Positions 35,030-46,707 of a DNA stretch of 64,000 bases are shown here, one piece after another. The position numbers and the translations under genes were made by a program. Source of the DNA: Pilimelia anulata. GTDB taxonomy: Bacteria; Actinomycetota; Actinomycetes; Mycobacteriales; Micromonosporaceae. Positions within the stretch are counted from its first letter, which is position 1, and each line of letters begins with the position of its first letter. Below the pieces are notes generated by a model. The model was not told the origin of the DNA and made no database searches. It saw only the letters and a list, made by a program, of their open reading frames with translations. Location: positions 248,001-312,000 of the forward strand of contig NZ_BMQB01000002.1 in assembly GCF_014647895.1 (NCBI RefSeq). Direction: 5' to 3'.

Positions 35030-35170
35030 CGGGCACGCATCGCCGCGGGCACGCAGGGCGGCGGGCAGGCAACCAAGCAGACCGCGGGCACGCAGCCCCG
35101 CGGGCAGGCAGCCACGCAGACCACGGGCACGCAGCCCACAGGTACGCAGCCGCGTGTTCGCGGGCACGCA
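35030..35170. repeat. Imperfect 39-bp tandem repeat
   Basis: Units at 35056-35094 and 35095-35133 share GCGGGCAGGCA...GCAGACC...CGGGCACGCA. Partial copies flank them, each ending CGGGCACGCA. The unit length is a multiple of three, so several frames stay open, but no frame looks coding. Confidence 0.7.
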
Positions 35171-35760
35171 GCCCTGGCGGACACGCAGGAACGCGGACCC
35201 CTGCGGCAGAAAGCCCCTGAAGGGGCCGGCAGCCCCGCCCGGTCGGCGTGCTGTGGCAACAACGACGCCCGCCGACCACGCGCGAACAGGGCACGTCCGA
35301 TGGCCGCCGATCTCCGCTGCGACCGTCTCGATCACGCGACCGTCGACCACCCGTGCGCGAACGGGGCCGCACCACCGCGATCCGCCCCGCCCCGCGCCGG
35401 TAGGTGGCAACGGGCCGCTCCGACCCCCTGCCCGGCACCGTGCGTTGCCGAGTTCCCGGATCGTCACGGGCGCTGCCGGGCGCTCGGTGGCGGTTGCTCG
35501 GCACGGGGTGGGTCGCCGCCGGGTACCGCTCATCGCCCCGGGGTCCCGCCATGTCCAATCGGGCAGTCGCCTGCCGGACCGCCCCTGTCTGCCGGCGAAA
35601 TGCTGCGGGTCCGTCGGGTTCGGGGCGCGTGCGGTGGGAGGCATGCAGTCCGCGCGGGCGGGCGTGGTCGCTGCATGTTGCCCCGGTGCCCGGCGAGCGT
35701 GGAGTAGCTCACGGCGTCGCGAGGGCCCGCAGTCCTTGCCCGAGGCCGGCGTAGGCGGCC

Positions 35761-35810
35761 GGAGTGGGTGCATATTGTGCGCCCACAGCGACCAAATCTG
35801 CACCCACTCC
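35761..35810. repeat. Inverted-repeat element with two alternative hairpins
   Basis: GGAGTGGGTGCA (35761-35772) is perfectly repeated in inverse as TGCACCCACTCC (35799-35810). The same left arm can instead pair with TGCGCCCAC (35778-35786) across a 5-nt loop, with one G-U pair on the RNA level. Confidence 0.75.
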
Positions 35811-36686
35811 ACACGGCTCGCCCCCGTCGCCGCTGCTGTCCGCGTTCGGCCGTCACCCTCCGGCCTCCACCCCATCCGCATCGTCCGATGTAGTCGGGTT
35901 GCTCGGCCACGCAATCCGGGCAACGTCCCCTGCGCCGAGGTCGAACAACAGCCACTCGCACCTCAGGCGAGCGCCCGTCAGCGCGCTCGACCGAGCGCCA
36001 GCAGCGCCTCCGGCGCGTCAACCCGCATACCGCGCCGCATTGCATCGCCACGACGTGCTGCCAGTGCCGAGGCTGTCCGGTGGCACGCCGCTGGCGATCC
36101 GCCGTTCGCCGAGCGCTGTCCGGCACCGTGGGTCGACGGGACCGTTCCCTCCGCTCACGTCCCGCCGGGCAGGGCAGACGACCACCGCCGCTCGCATGCA
36201 GCCGCGCAAGTTCCGCCGTTGCGCCGCATCCGCACCCGGCCCGCGATCCACCCACCCCCGCCCCACCACGACAAGTCGGCCACCACCCACCCGAATCCCT
36301 CCGCACAAGCCCGGCCGGGCCCCGCCCGCCAGCACCACCCCGGCCGTCACCACAACCAACCCCCGGTAACGACCCCACGCCGACCGACCCCACCACCGGG
36401 CCCCATCGCACAACCCGGCACGGCCCCGCCCGCCGGATCCCCGCGCCCGCCCGGCGCAACTTTCGGACCCCGCCGCCCCGAATCCCCGCTGTGGCAACGG
36501 GTCGGCGTGCCCGCGGCCGGGAGGACGGGCGGCCCGGTCCGCCCACGCCCGCCGGTGACTGTGGGTGGTTGGCGGGCGGGGTACGCGGGTAGGAAGCCCG
36601 GCGGTACCGCCCTCGGCGCCGCCACGTTCGGTGGGGTGCGCCGGCCCGGCGGCCGGTCGGGGGAGCACATCGGGCGGTGGAATCCG

Positions 36687-36716
36687 TTACGACACAAGGG
36701 GTTTTTCTCCCATAAT
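36687..36716 (+). promoter_or_regulatory. Promoter of hup
   Basis: TTACGA (36687-36692), 18-nt spacer, CATAAT (36711-36716). The AT-rich patch stands out, and implies a leader of about 65 nt. Confidence 0.55.
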
Positions 36717-36788
36717 GGTTGTGTGCGCGGCAAATTGGGCATACGGTGCGGCCAGATTGCGATTAACTGACCATGTTCGGGAGGAAAT

Positions 36789-37415
36789 GTGAACAAGGCC
36801 GAGCTCATCGACGCGCTCGCCGTACGCCTCGGTGACAAGCGCACGGCCACCGAGGCGCTCGACGCGGTTCTCGCGGAGATCCAGACCGCGGTGACCAAGG
36901 GGGACCGGGTGGCGATCACCGGGTTCGGGGCCTTCGAGAAGCGGGTCCGGGGGGCGCGGACCGCGCGCAACCCCCGCACCGGCGAGACCGTCAAGGTGAA
37001 GAAGACCTCGGTGCCGGCGTTCAAGCCGGGCGCCGGGTTCAAGGAGCTGGTGGCCAGCGGCAAGGCGCCGAAGGTGGCCGCTCCGAAGAAGACGGCCGCC
37101 GCCTCGCGGACGACCGCCACCCGCGGTACCGCCGCCAAGGCGACCACCGCCAAGGCGGGCACCACCAAGACCGCCGCCACCAAGACCGCGGCCAAGGCCA
37201 CCACCGCGCGCAAGACCGCCACCGCGGCGAAGCCGGCGGCCAAGAGCACGACGCGCAAGGCCACGACGGCCAAGGCCACCACCGCGCGCAAGACCACCAC
37301 GGCGGCGAAGCCGGCCGCCAAGAGCACCGCCCGCAAGGCCCCCGCGCGTACGGCGGCGAAGACCACCGCGCGCAGCACCGCCCGCAAGACGGCCACGACG
37401 GCGCGCAAGCGCTGA
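36789..37415 (+). CDS. hup: HU-family nucleoid protein with long basic tail (HupB type)
   Basis: 208 residues. Residues 1 to about 90 are a standard [33 protein letters not shown], and [15 protein letters not shown], the DNA-binding arm. The remaining about 118 residues are an Ala/Lys/Thr/Arg-rich tail as in mycobacterial HupB and streptomycete HupS, thought to add non-specific DNA or RNA binding. The tail contains a near-duplicate 26-residue unit ([18 protein letters not shown] / [18 protein letters not shown]; 78-bp repeats from 37194 and 37272). GTG 36789 has GGGAGGA at -7. Monocistronic, with own promoter and terminator. Confidence 0.95.
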   Translation: MNKAELIDALAVRLGDKRTATEALDAVLAEIQTAVTKGDRVAITGFGAFEKRVRGARTARNPRTGETVKVKKTSVPAFKPGAGFKELVASGKAPKVAAPKKTAAASRTTATRGTAAKATTAKAGTTKTAATKTAAKATTARKTATAAKPAAKSTTRKATTAKATTARKTTTAAKPAAKSTARKAPARTAAKTTARSTARKTATTARKR

Positions 37416-37429
37416 CCGAGGCAGAGCAC

Positions 37430-37460
37430 AGCGGGGCGCCGGCCGAGCCGGCGCCCCGCT
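37430..37460. terminator. Bidirectional terminator between hup and regulator gene
   Basis: Perfect 14-bp stem AGCGGGGCGCCGGC / GCCGGCGCCCCGCT with a CGA loop. Confidence 0.85.
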
Positions 37461-37511
37461 CGTGTGTCCTACCGGGAACGCCCCGGGCGCTGCGGCGGCA
37501 CCCGCCGCGGG

Positions 37512-38702
37512 TCAGCGCGGCTGGTTCGGCGCCGGCGGGTCCAGGCGGCCGATCGCCAGGGCGATCCGCAGGGCGAAGCCCTCCCGGGCGTGCAGGGCCG
37601 AGAAGCCGGTGACCTCGGCGGCGCGCTTGAGCCGGTACCGGACGGTGTTCGGGTGCACGAACAGCGCCCGCGCCGCGCTCTCCAGCACCCCCGCCGCCGC
37701 GAAGTACGCGTCCAGCGTCTCCAGCAGCTCCCCGCCGCTGCGCACCAGCGCCCCGAACACGTCGTGCCGCAGCAGCCGCCGCGCCTCCGGGTCGCCGGCC
37801 AGCGCCCGCTCGGCCAGCAGGTCGTCGGCGGCCACCGGGCGGGGCGCGTCCGGCCAGGCGGGCGCCGCCCGGTAGCCGGCCAGCGCCGCCCGCGCCGACG
37901 CGGTCGCCTCGTCCAGCGACCGGACCGCCGGGCCCAGCACCACCGGCCCCTCGCCGAACCCCGGCAGCAGCGCCTCGGCCGCCGCGGCCGGCTTCGCCGC
38001 GCCGCCGATCACCACGACCAGCCGGTCGCCGTGGACGCCTCCGACGACGTCCGCGCCGATCCGCCGGCCGGTCCGGTGGACGGTGTGCAGGACCGCTGTC
38101 GGCTCGCCGCCGGGGGAGCGGCCCACCAGGACGGCCACCGGCGGCGCGTCGGCCCAGCCGAGGGCGGACGCGCGGCTGGCCAGCACGTCGGAGGAGTCGC
38201 CGCGCAGCAGCGCGTCGACGAGCATGGCCTGGAGCCGGGTGTCCCACGAGGTGCGCGTCTCGGCCGCCCTGGCGTACACCCGGGCGGCCGAGAAGGCGAT
38301 CTCGCGGGAGAAGCGCAGCATCGCCTCGCGCAGCGCGGCCTCGCGGCCGGGGGCGGCGAGCCGGGGTACGTACTCCTCGACCACGTCGATCGTGACCTGG
38401 ACCAGCGCGACGGTCTGCGGCAGGCTGATCGCCCGGGCCAGCGCCCGCGGCGCGGCCTCGAAGACCTCGTCGGCCAGCTCGGCCGTGGTGGCGGTGCCGG
38501 CGCCGTCGCGGCGCAGCCACTCCACCAGCGACCGGACGCCCGCCTGCGCGACCAGCATCACCCAGGACCGCTTGTCGGCCGGCAGTTCGCGGAACCACGG
38601 GAGGGTATCGTCCATCCGGGCCACGCTCGCCGTCGCGAGGGCCCCCGCGGATCGTTCGATCGTACGGAGCGTCTCGGTCAGATCACCCGGGTTCGCGGTC
38701 AT
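37512..38702 (-). CDS. PucR/CdaR-family regulator, FasR-like
   Basis: About 396 residues. The N-terminal half matches the FasR layout (IERSAGALATASVARMDDTLPWFRELPADKRSWV, then a helical domain), a GGDEF-like CdaR middle, and a C-terminal PucR helix-turn-helix ARALFVHPNTVRYRLKRAAEVTGF. In Streptomyces FasR activates the fatty-acid synthesis operon next to it; here no fab genes are in the window, so the target is open. aceE, which supplies acetyl-CoA, lies 3 kb beyond. Start ambiguous: ATG 38702 used; ATG 38711 and GTG 38723 are also in frame, the last 6 nt from a CACAAT -10-like box. Confidence 0.85.
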   Translation of the reverse strand: MTANPGDLTETLRTIERSAGALATASVARMDDTLPWFRELPADKRSWVMLVAQAGVRSLVEWLRRDGAGTATTAELADEVFEAAPRALARAISLPQTVALVQVTIDVVEEYVPRLAAPGREAALREAMLRFSREIAFSAARVYARAAETRTSWDTRLQAMLVDALLRGDSSDVLASRASALGWADAPPVAVLVGRSPGGEPTAVLHTVHRTGRRIGADVVGGVHGDRLVVVIGGAAKPAAAAEALLPGFGEGPVVLGPAVRSLDEATASARAALAGYRAAPAWPDAPRPVAADDLLAERALAGDPEARRLLRHDVFGALVRSGGELLETLDAYFAAAGVLESAARALFVHPNTVRYRLKRAAEVTGFSALHAREGFALRIALAIGRLDPPAPNQPR

Positions 38703-38730
38703 GCGCCCCATGATGCCGGCCACTCAAGGA

Positions 38731-38759
38731 TTGTGCCGCCTTGACCTGCGCTTTAGGGT
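38731..38759 (+). promoter_or_regulatory. Promoter of copC-like gene
   Basis: TTGTGC (38731-38736), 17-nt spacer, TAGGGT (38754-38759), about 45 nt before the GTG. Confidence 0.5.
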
Positions 38760-38811
38760 GCTCGATGTAGTCGCCTGCCCAGCGGCGGCTCGGCCCTGTG
38801 GAGAGTATTCG

Positions 38812-39417
38812 GTGAACACCCTGGTTCGTATGCTGGCCCGCGGCGCCACGGTCGCCGCGGTCGCCGTCCTCGGTCTGACCGCGGCGGCGGCGCCCGCCCT
38901 GGCCCACAACCAGTTGACCGGCAGCACCCCGGCGGACGAGACCCGCACGAACAAAGTGCCCAAAGAGGTCAAACTGAAGTTCCTGAACACGCTGGACCCG
39001 GCGACGACGGAGCTGAAGCTCACCGACCCGGACGGCGAGGACGCCACCGACGGCGAGCCGAAGGTCAAGAAGAACGCGGTGTCGGTGAAGCTGAAGCCGA
39101 CGAAGGCGGGCGTGTACACCGCCTCGTACCAGGTGCTCTCGGACGACGGCCACCCGATCAAGGGCAAGATCACGTTCCGGCTGACCAAGGCCGCGATGGC
39201 GACCGTACCGCGGCCGGAGCCGACCCCGAGCGCCGAGCCGTCGCCCAGCGTGGAGCCGACGCCGGCCACCGACCCGATCATCGACAGCAGCCCGGTCGCC
39301 ACGGCCGGCCCGGTGCCGTCGGGCGGCTTCAACTACTGGTGGGTCGTCGGCCTCGGCGCCGTCGTGATCCTGCTCGGCCTGATGGAGGCCGGCCGCCGCG
39401 CCCGCAAGGAGGCCTGA
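38812..39417 (+). CDS. copC: CopC-domain copper-binding protein, membrane-tethered
   Basis: 201 residues. Signal peptide ending in APALA, so the mature protein starts with His (HNQLTGSTP), the classical CopC Cu(II) ligand; the matching Asp/His occur in LSDDGHPIKG. The CopC beta-sandwich (about 100 residues) is followed by a Pro/Ser/Glu-rich linker and a C-terminal transmembrane helix (YWWVVGLGAVVILLGL) with a basic end. It likely binds copper on the outer face of the membrane. No copD gene is adjacent. GTG 38812 has GGAGAG about 6-11 nt upstream; an internal ATG at codon 7 is less likely. Confidence 0.9.
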   Translation: MNTLVRMLARGATVAAVAVLGLTAAAAPALAHNQLTGSTPADETRTNKVPKEVKLKFLNTLDPATTELKLTDPDGEDATDGEPKVKKNAVSVKLKPTKAGVYTASYQVLSDDGHPIKGKITFRLTKAAMATVPRPEPTPSAEPSPSVEPTPATDPIIDSSPVATAGPVPSGGFNYWWVVGLGAVVILLGLMEAGRRARKEA

Positions 39418-39441
39418 CCGGCGCCGGACCGGATCCGGTAC

Positions 39442-40893
39442 TCAGCCGGCCAGCCGGGCGTGCGCCGCGCGGAGCCGGGCCAGCGTCCGTTCCCGGCCCA
39501 GGACCTCCAGCGACTCGAACAGCGGCAGGCCCACCGTCCGGCCCGTCACCGCCACCCGGACCGGGGCCTGGGCCTTGCCCAGCTTCAGGCCGCGCTCGGC
39601 GCCGACCGCCTCCAGCGTCGCCTTCAGCGTGTCCGCGTCCCAGTCCGCGCCCGCGTACGCGTCGACGGTCGCGGCCAGCAGGTCGGCCGCGCCCTCCTTC
39701 ATCGCCTTCGCCCACGCGGCGTCGTCGGCCGGCGGCTCGTCCAGGAACAGGAAGTCCACGTTGGCGACGATCTCGGACAGCACCGCGATCCGGGTCTGCG
39801 CCAGCGGCGCCACCGCCGCGAACGCCGCCGCGTCGAACTGCTCCGGCCGCCACGGCGGCGCGACCGGCGCCGGCACGGTGACCCCGGAGCCCTCGGGCAG
39901 CACCAGCGGCGGCACCGTACCGGTCAGCCAGGGCCGGCAGGCGTCGATGAAGTCGTCCAGCGGGAGGGCGCGCAGGTACTCGCCGTTGAACGCGCGCAGC
40001 TTCTTCTCGTCGAAGAACGCCGGGGACGGGTTGACCTGGTCGATCCGGAACTCGTCCACGATCGTCGCCCACGGCACGATCTCCCGGTCGCCGCCCGGCG
40101 CCCAGCCGAGCAGCATCAGGTAGTTGCGCATGGCGGCGGCCAGGTACCCCTCGTACCGGTACTGCTCCAGCGCCACCTTGTCCCGCCGCTTGGACAGCTT
40201 CTGCCGCTTCTCGTTCACCACCATCGGCACGTGCGCCCAGGTCGGCGGCGCGTGCCCCAGGGCGGCCCAGAGGAGCTGCTGCTTGGGCGTGTTCGGCAGG
40301 TGGTCGTCGCCCCGGACGACGTGGGTGATCCCCATCAGCGCGTCGTCCACGACGTTGGCCAGCAGGAACACCGCCGACCCGTCGCCGCGGGCGATGACGA
40401 AGTCCTCCAGCAGCGCGTTGTCGAACGTCGGCTCGCCGCGGATCAGGTCCACCACGGTCGTGCTGCCGGAGTCCGGCGTGCGGAAGCGCAGCGCCCGGCC
40501 CTCGCCCGCCGGCAGGCCGCGGTCGCGGCAGTGCCCGTCGTACCCGCGCGCCTGCGGCCCGCCGCGGGCCTGCACCTGCTCGCGGGTGCAGTCGCAGTAG
40601 TACGCGTGCCCGCCGGCGTACAGCTTCTCGGCGGCGGCGCGGTGCTCGGCGGCGTTGGCCGACTGGAAGTACGGCCCCTCGTACCCGCCGGGGGCGATGC
40701 CCAGCCAGTCCAGCGCCGACAGGATGCCCTCGATCCACTCGGGGCGGTTGCGGGCGGCGTCGGTGTCCTCGACGCGCAGGACGAACACCCCGCCGGTCTG
40801 CTGGGCGAAGGCCCAGTTCTGCAGCGCCGAACGGGCGCTGCCCACGTGGAACATACCGGTCGGGGAAGGGGCGAATCGTACGCGTACCGTCAC
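39442..40893 (-). CDS. gltX: Glutamyl-tRNA synthetase
   Basis: 483 residues, class I synthetase charging tRNA-Glu and, in organisms using GatCAB, also tRNA-Gln. Motifs: [19 protein letters not shown] (HIGH variant), [17 protein letters not shown] with a downstream GHC that may form the zinc site, and KLSKR (KMSKS variant). Length normal. A separate glutaminyl synthetase is not in the window, and gatCAB is, which fits indirect Gln-tRNA formation. GTG 40893 is preceded by TAGGCT and a 6-nt spacer (leaderless). Confidence 0.96.
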   Translation of the reverse strand: MTVRVRFAPSPTGMFHVGSARSALQNWAFAQQTGGVFVLRVEDTDAARNRPEWIEGILSALDWLGIAPGGYEGPYFQSANAAEHRAAAEKLYAGGHAYYCDCTREQVQARGGPQARGYDGHCRDRGLPAGEGRALRFRTPDSGSTTVVDLIRGEPTFDNALLEDFVIARGDGSAVFLLANVVDDALMGITHVVRGDDHLPNTPKQQLLWAALGHAPPTWAHVPMVVNEKRQKLSKRRDKVALEQYRYEGYLAAAMRNYLMLLGWAPGGDREIVPWATIVDEFRIDQVNPSPAFFDEKKLRAFNGEYLRALPLDDFIDACRPWLTGTVPPLVLPEGSGVTVPAPVAPPWRPEQFDAAAFAAVAPLAQTRIAVLSEIVANVDFLFLDEPPADDAAWAKAMKEGAADLLAATVDAYAGADWDADTLKATLEAVGAERGLKLGKAQAPVRVAVTGRTVGLPLFESLEVLGRERTLARLRAAHARLAG

Positions 40894-40899
40894 GCCCCC

Positions 40900-40905
40900 A
40901 GCCTA
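40900..40905 (-). promoter_or_regulatory. -10 element of leaderless promoter (gltX)
   Basis: TAGGCT on the minus strand, 6 nt, GTG 40893. Confidence 0.55.
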
Positions 40906-40943
40906 CGACGCCCCCGGCCCACCCCGCCCGCCGGTGGTCCGGT

Positions 40944-41756
40944 TCAGCGGACCGTGCCCAGCGCCACCCAGATCGGCAGCGCGATCAGCAGCGCGTCGGC
41001 CGCCGCCGCGGCGGCCACGGCCGCGTGGAACTCCGCCAGCACCGCCGGCGCCATCCCCGGCGGGGGCGGCACGTCGTCGCGCTGGAGCATCGGCAGCACC
41101 TGCGCCGCCTCGGCCGGGTCGGTGAACACCAGCGGCACCGGCCGGGCCACGACGCCGGCCAGCCCGGCCCGCACCAGCCGGCCGCGCAGCTCGCGCCCCG
41201 ACCGGCCGAGCCGGAAGCCGATCCGCTCGGCCTCGGCCAGCAGCCGCGCGGTGGCCCGCCCGTCCACGCCCTCGATCATCAGCCCGGCCCAGTCGGTGTC
41301 GATCAGGCACACCCGCCCGCCGGCCCGGGTCACCCGGGCCAGCTCGGCCACCGCCGCGTCGGGCTCGGGGAGGTGTTGCAGCACCCGCTCGGTGCGGACG
41401 GCGTCGAAGTACCCGTCCGGGAAGTCCAGCGCGGTCACGTCGCCGACGGCGTACCGGACGGGCCCGCCGTCGGCCCGCGACTCCGCGACGGCGACCGCGT
41501 CCCGGGACAGGTCCAGCCCGACCACCGCGCCGGTCGGCCCGACGGCCGCGCCGAGCGCCCGGGCGACCTCGCCCGCGCCGCAGCCGGCGTCGAGCAGCCG
41601 CTCGCCGGGGCGCGGCGCGAGCAGCGCCAGCGCCTCGGCCCGCATCCGCCGGATCTCGGCGTTGGCGGCGGTGCCGTCGAGGTACGCGATCAGCCCGGCG
41701 CGCAGCCGGTCGGCCTGGTCGTCGAGCGCGGCGAACGGACTCCGGGGCTCCTCCAC
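40944..41756 (-). CDS. Class I SAM-dependent methyltransferase
   Basis: 270 residues. SAM-binding motif LLDAGCGAGEVARALG, acidic strand VVGLDLS, VGDVTALDFPDGYFDAV and RTERVLQHLPEP are typical of small-molecule methyltransferases of the UbiE/type 11 group. The C-terminal part (about residues 180-270) includes LVFTDPAEAAQVLPML, common in actinobacterial members. Substrate unknown. GTG 41756 (VEEPRSPF) fits a TATTCT -10 box 6 nt upstream; the longer frame runs into the promoter and terminator. It follows aceE on the same strand but has its own promoter. Confidence 0.88.
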   Translation of the reverse strand: MEEPRSPFAALDDQADRLRAGLIAYLDGTAANAEIRRMRAEALALLAPRPGERLLDAGCGAGEVARALGAAVGPTGAVVGLDLSRDAVAVAESRADGGPVRYAVGDVTALDFPDGYFDAVRTERVLQHLPEPDAAVAELARVTRAGGRVCLIDTDWAGLMIEGVDGRATARLLAEAERIGFRLGRSGRELRGRLVRAGLAGVVARPVPLVFTDPAEAAQVLPMLQRDDVPPPPGMAPAVLAEFHAAVAAAAAADALLIALPIWVALGTVR

Positions 41757-41762
41757 CGGACC

Positions 41763-41768
41763 AGAATA
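41763..41768 (-). promoter_or_regulatory. -10 element of leaderless promoter (methyltransferase)
   Basis: TATTCT on the minus strand, 6 nt, GTG 41756. Confidence 0.55.
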
Positions 41769-41774
41769 GGCCCG

Positions 41775-41808
41775 CGGGCACCCCGGCACGGCCGCGCCGG
41801 GGTGCCCG
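41775..41808 (-). terminator. Terminator of aceE
   Basis: Perfect 13-bp stem CGGGCACCCCGGC / GCCGGGGTGCCCG with an 8-nt loop, starting 7 nt past the aceE stop. Confidence 0.8.
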
Positions 41809-41814
41809 ATCGGG

Positions 41815-44568
<2,754 letters not shown>

Positions 44569-44870
44569 CACAGGCGTTCTCCGCGTCTCGGGTGGGGTGT
44601 CTTCCGCTTCCATTCAATCCCATCCTGCCGCCCGGACACCGGCCCGTCACGGGGTCCCGGCGCCCACTGTCATGCGCGCCACACCCGATCCATCACGATC
44701 ACTTCCGGCGGAATCGCCGTGATCGGCCACAATCTTCGGCGTGAAGCCGCAACGGCGGGAGAATATTCGGCGTAGCGCCCGAATAGCACAGGTTCGACGG
44801 ATAGCTTCCGTCGCGGCGCCGCCGTCCCGCCCCGGCCGCCCGGCCGACCACGTCCGGGGGAACGCCCCGG

Positions 44871-46529
44871 TCAGGCCGGCTCGCCGCCCTCCCGGGCCAC
44901 GGCCTCGTCCAGCGTCAGCCCGGCCGCCAGCGCCGGGTCGACCGGCCGCACGTACGTCGCCCGCACGCCCGGCTCCCGGTCGGCCACGGCGTACCGCGCC
45001 CGGCTGTACTCCGCCGACCCCGCGGCCGTCACCCTCGGCACCACCCGGAAGTCGGCCTCCAGCCGCTCCGGGGTGAGCGTGGCCAGCACGTACCCGCGCT
45101 GGTAGTTGTAGAACTTCAGGTGCGGGTTGTGCGGCATGAACGGGTGCTTCGCCGGGTCCATGTCGTGCCCGTCGCCGCCCGAGGTGACCGACGTGCAGAC
45201 GATCTCCGAGCCGACCACCGCCGACGCCGGGTCGCCGTGGTCCAGCAGCACGTCGGCCGCCCAGTGGGCGTGCACGTCGCCGGTCAGCACCACCGGGTTG
45301 CGCACCCGCGCGGCCACCCAGCCGCGGGTGATCCGGTCCCGGCTGGCCGCGTACCCGTCCCAGGCATCCTGGCTGGTCACCAGCTTCTCGCCGGGGTCCT
45401 TGTCGCGCTGGGCGAAGAAGACCTGCTGGGCCAGCAGGTCCCAGCGCGCGGTCGAGGCGCGGAACCCGCCGAGCAGCCACTCCTCCTGCGCCGCCCCGGT
45501 GATCGACCGCTTCGGGTCGGCCGCCGCCGGGCACTCGCGGTAGTCGTCGCCGCAGGCCTGGTCGTCGCGGTACTGCCGGGTGTCCATCAGGTGCAGCGTC
45601 GCCAGCCGGCCCCACCGGGCCCGCCGGTACAGCGGCAGTGCGGTCCCGGTCGGCCGCATCGCCGGCCGCATCGGCAGGTTCTCCCAGTACGCCCGCATCG
45701 CCGCGGTCCGCCGGGCGGCGAAGTCGCCGTCGGGCTTCTCCGGCACCCCGCCGGCCCAGTTGTTGTCGACCTCGTGGTCGTCGAAGATCGCCACGAACGG
45801 CGCGGCGGCGTGCGCGGCGCGCAGGTCGGGGTCGGTGCGGTACTGGGCGTACCGCTGCCGGTACTGGGCCAGCGTGCGGGTCTCCCCGCCGAGGTGCTTG
45901 CGCGGGTTGCCGCCGGGGATGCTGTACGCGCCGGGCGCCTGCTCGTACTGGTAGTCGCCCAGGTGCACGATCAGGTCCGGTCGCGCCGCCGCCAGGTGCC
46001 GGTACGCCGTGAAGTACCCGTGCTCGTACATCGCGCAGGACACCAGCCCCAGCCGCAGCAGGCCGGGCAGCGCCGACGGCGCGGGCGTGGTCCGGGTCCG
46101 GCCCACCTCCGAGGCGTACCCGTCGGCGGTGAACCGGTAGAAGTACTCCCGGTCCGGGGTCAGGTCGCCGACCTCGACGTGCAGGCTGTGCGCGTCCGCC
46201 GGCAGCGCGGTCGCGGTGCCCTCGCGGACGATCCGGGTGAGCTTCTCGTCCCGGGCCACCTGCCACCCGACGTCGACCGGCTGGTCGGGCATGCCGCCGC
46301 GGCCGTCCTCGGCCACCGGCTGCGGCGCGAGCCGGGTCCACAGCACCACGCTGGTCGCGTCCGGCTCGCCGGAGGCGACGCCGAGGGTGAACGGGTCGGC
46401 GCGCAGCGGGCGCCGGGCGCGCGCCGCCGTGCCGTCCGCGGGCCCGCCGACCGCCGGCCGGCCGCCGGTCCCGAGCGCCCCCGCCACCAGTCCGGTCGTC
46501 CCCAGTACCAGCACCGTCCGCCGCCGCAC
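44871..46529 (-). CDS. phoD: PhoD-family alkaline phosphatase, Tat-exported (copy 1)
   Basis: 552 residues, secreted phosphodiesterase/phosphomonoesterase using Ca/Fe. Starts VRRRTVLVLGTTGLVAGALG, a twin-arginine signal. Then a PhoD N-terminal Fn3-like domain (DPFTLGVASGEP, WTRLAP) and the catalytic domain: VSCAMYEHGYF, HLGDYQYE, FDDHEVDNNW, LMDTRQY and TGDVHAHW, carrying the metal ligands. GTG 46529 has GGAGGGAG at -7. Next to a second phoD of the same orientation with similar sequence throughout, so a tandem duplication. Probably scavenges phosphate from organic esters; I see no clear Pho box. Confidence 0.92.
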   Translation of the reverse strand: MRRRTVLVLGTTGLVAGALGTGGRPAVGGPADGTAARARRPLRADPFTLGVASGEPDATSVVLWTRLAPQPVAEDGRGGMPDQPVDVGWQVARDEKLTRIVREGTATALPADAHSLHVEVGDLTPDREYFYRFTADGYASEVGRTRTTPAPSALPGLLRLGLVSCAMYEHGYFTAYRHLAAARPDLIVHLGDYQYEQAPGAYSIPGGNPRKHLGGETRTLAQYRQRYAQYRTDPDLRAAHAAAPFVAIFDDHEVDNNWAGGVPEKPDGDFAARRTAAMRAYWENLPMRPAMRPTGTALPLYRRARWGRLATLHLMDTRQYRDDQACGDDYRECPAAADPKRSITGAAQEEWLLGGFRASTARWDLLAQQVFFAQRDKDPGEKLVTSQDAWDGYAASRDRITRGWVAARVRNPVVLTGDVHAHWAADVLLDHGDPASAVVGSEIVCTSVTSGGDGHDMDPAKHPFMPHNPHLKFYNYQRGYVLATLTPERLEADFRVVPRVTAAGSAEYSRARYAVADREPGVRATYVRPVDPALAAGLTLDEAVAREGGEPA

Positions 46530-46707
46530 GCGCGCTCCCTCCGCCGCCTGTCGCCCCTCCACCATGGCAGAGAAGGGGCTCGATGCGTATGGCCCATTTC
46601 GATGATCGCGACCCGGGCGCCGGTGCCGTGCGCCGCCCACCCGGAAAAGCCGCGAATCGGGTACAGCGTGCCATTCGGGTCGATCGACGGCCCGGCGGGC
46701 CCGCGGC

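Larger units (their letters stand above)
34838..36686. other. Gene-less region of about 1.85 kb between tRNA-Glu and hup
   Basis: Long frames are open on both strands, but none has the third-position GC bias, start signals or protein-like sequence of local genes. It contains imperfect 39-bp tandem repeats (35030-35170), an inverted-repeat element (35761-35810) and a strongly C-rich, G-poor plus strand from about 36230 to 36440. I see no rnpB, tmRNA or 6S-like signature and no integrase. Placement 3' of a tRNA could reflect an old integration site, but no att duplication is apparent. Confidence 0.6.

Noticed and set aside
35530..36546. 338-codon minus-strand frame in the same region
   Set aside because: Same reasons; composition is that of random GC-rich DNA.
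35154..36770. 538-codon plus-strand frame in the gene-less region before hup
   Set aside because: Pro/Arg/Ala-rich, lacks third-position GC bias, no ribosome-binding site, and overlaps equally open frames on the other strand.
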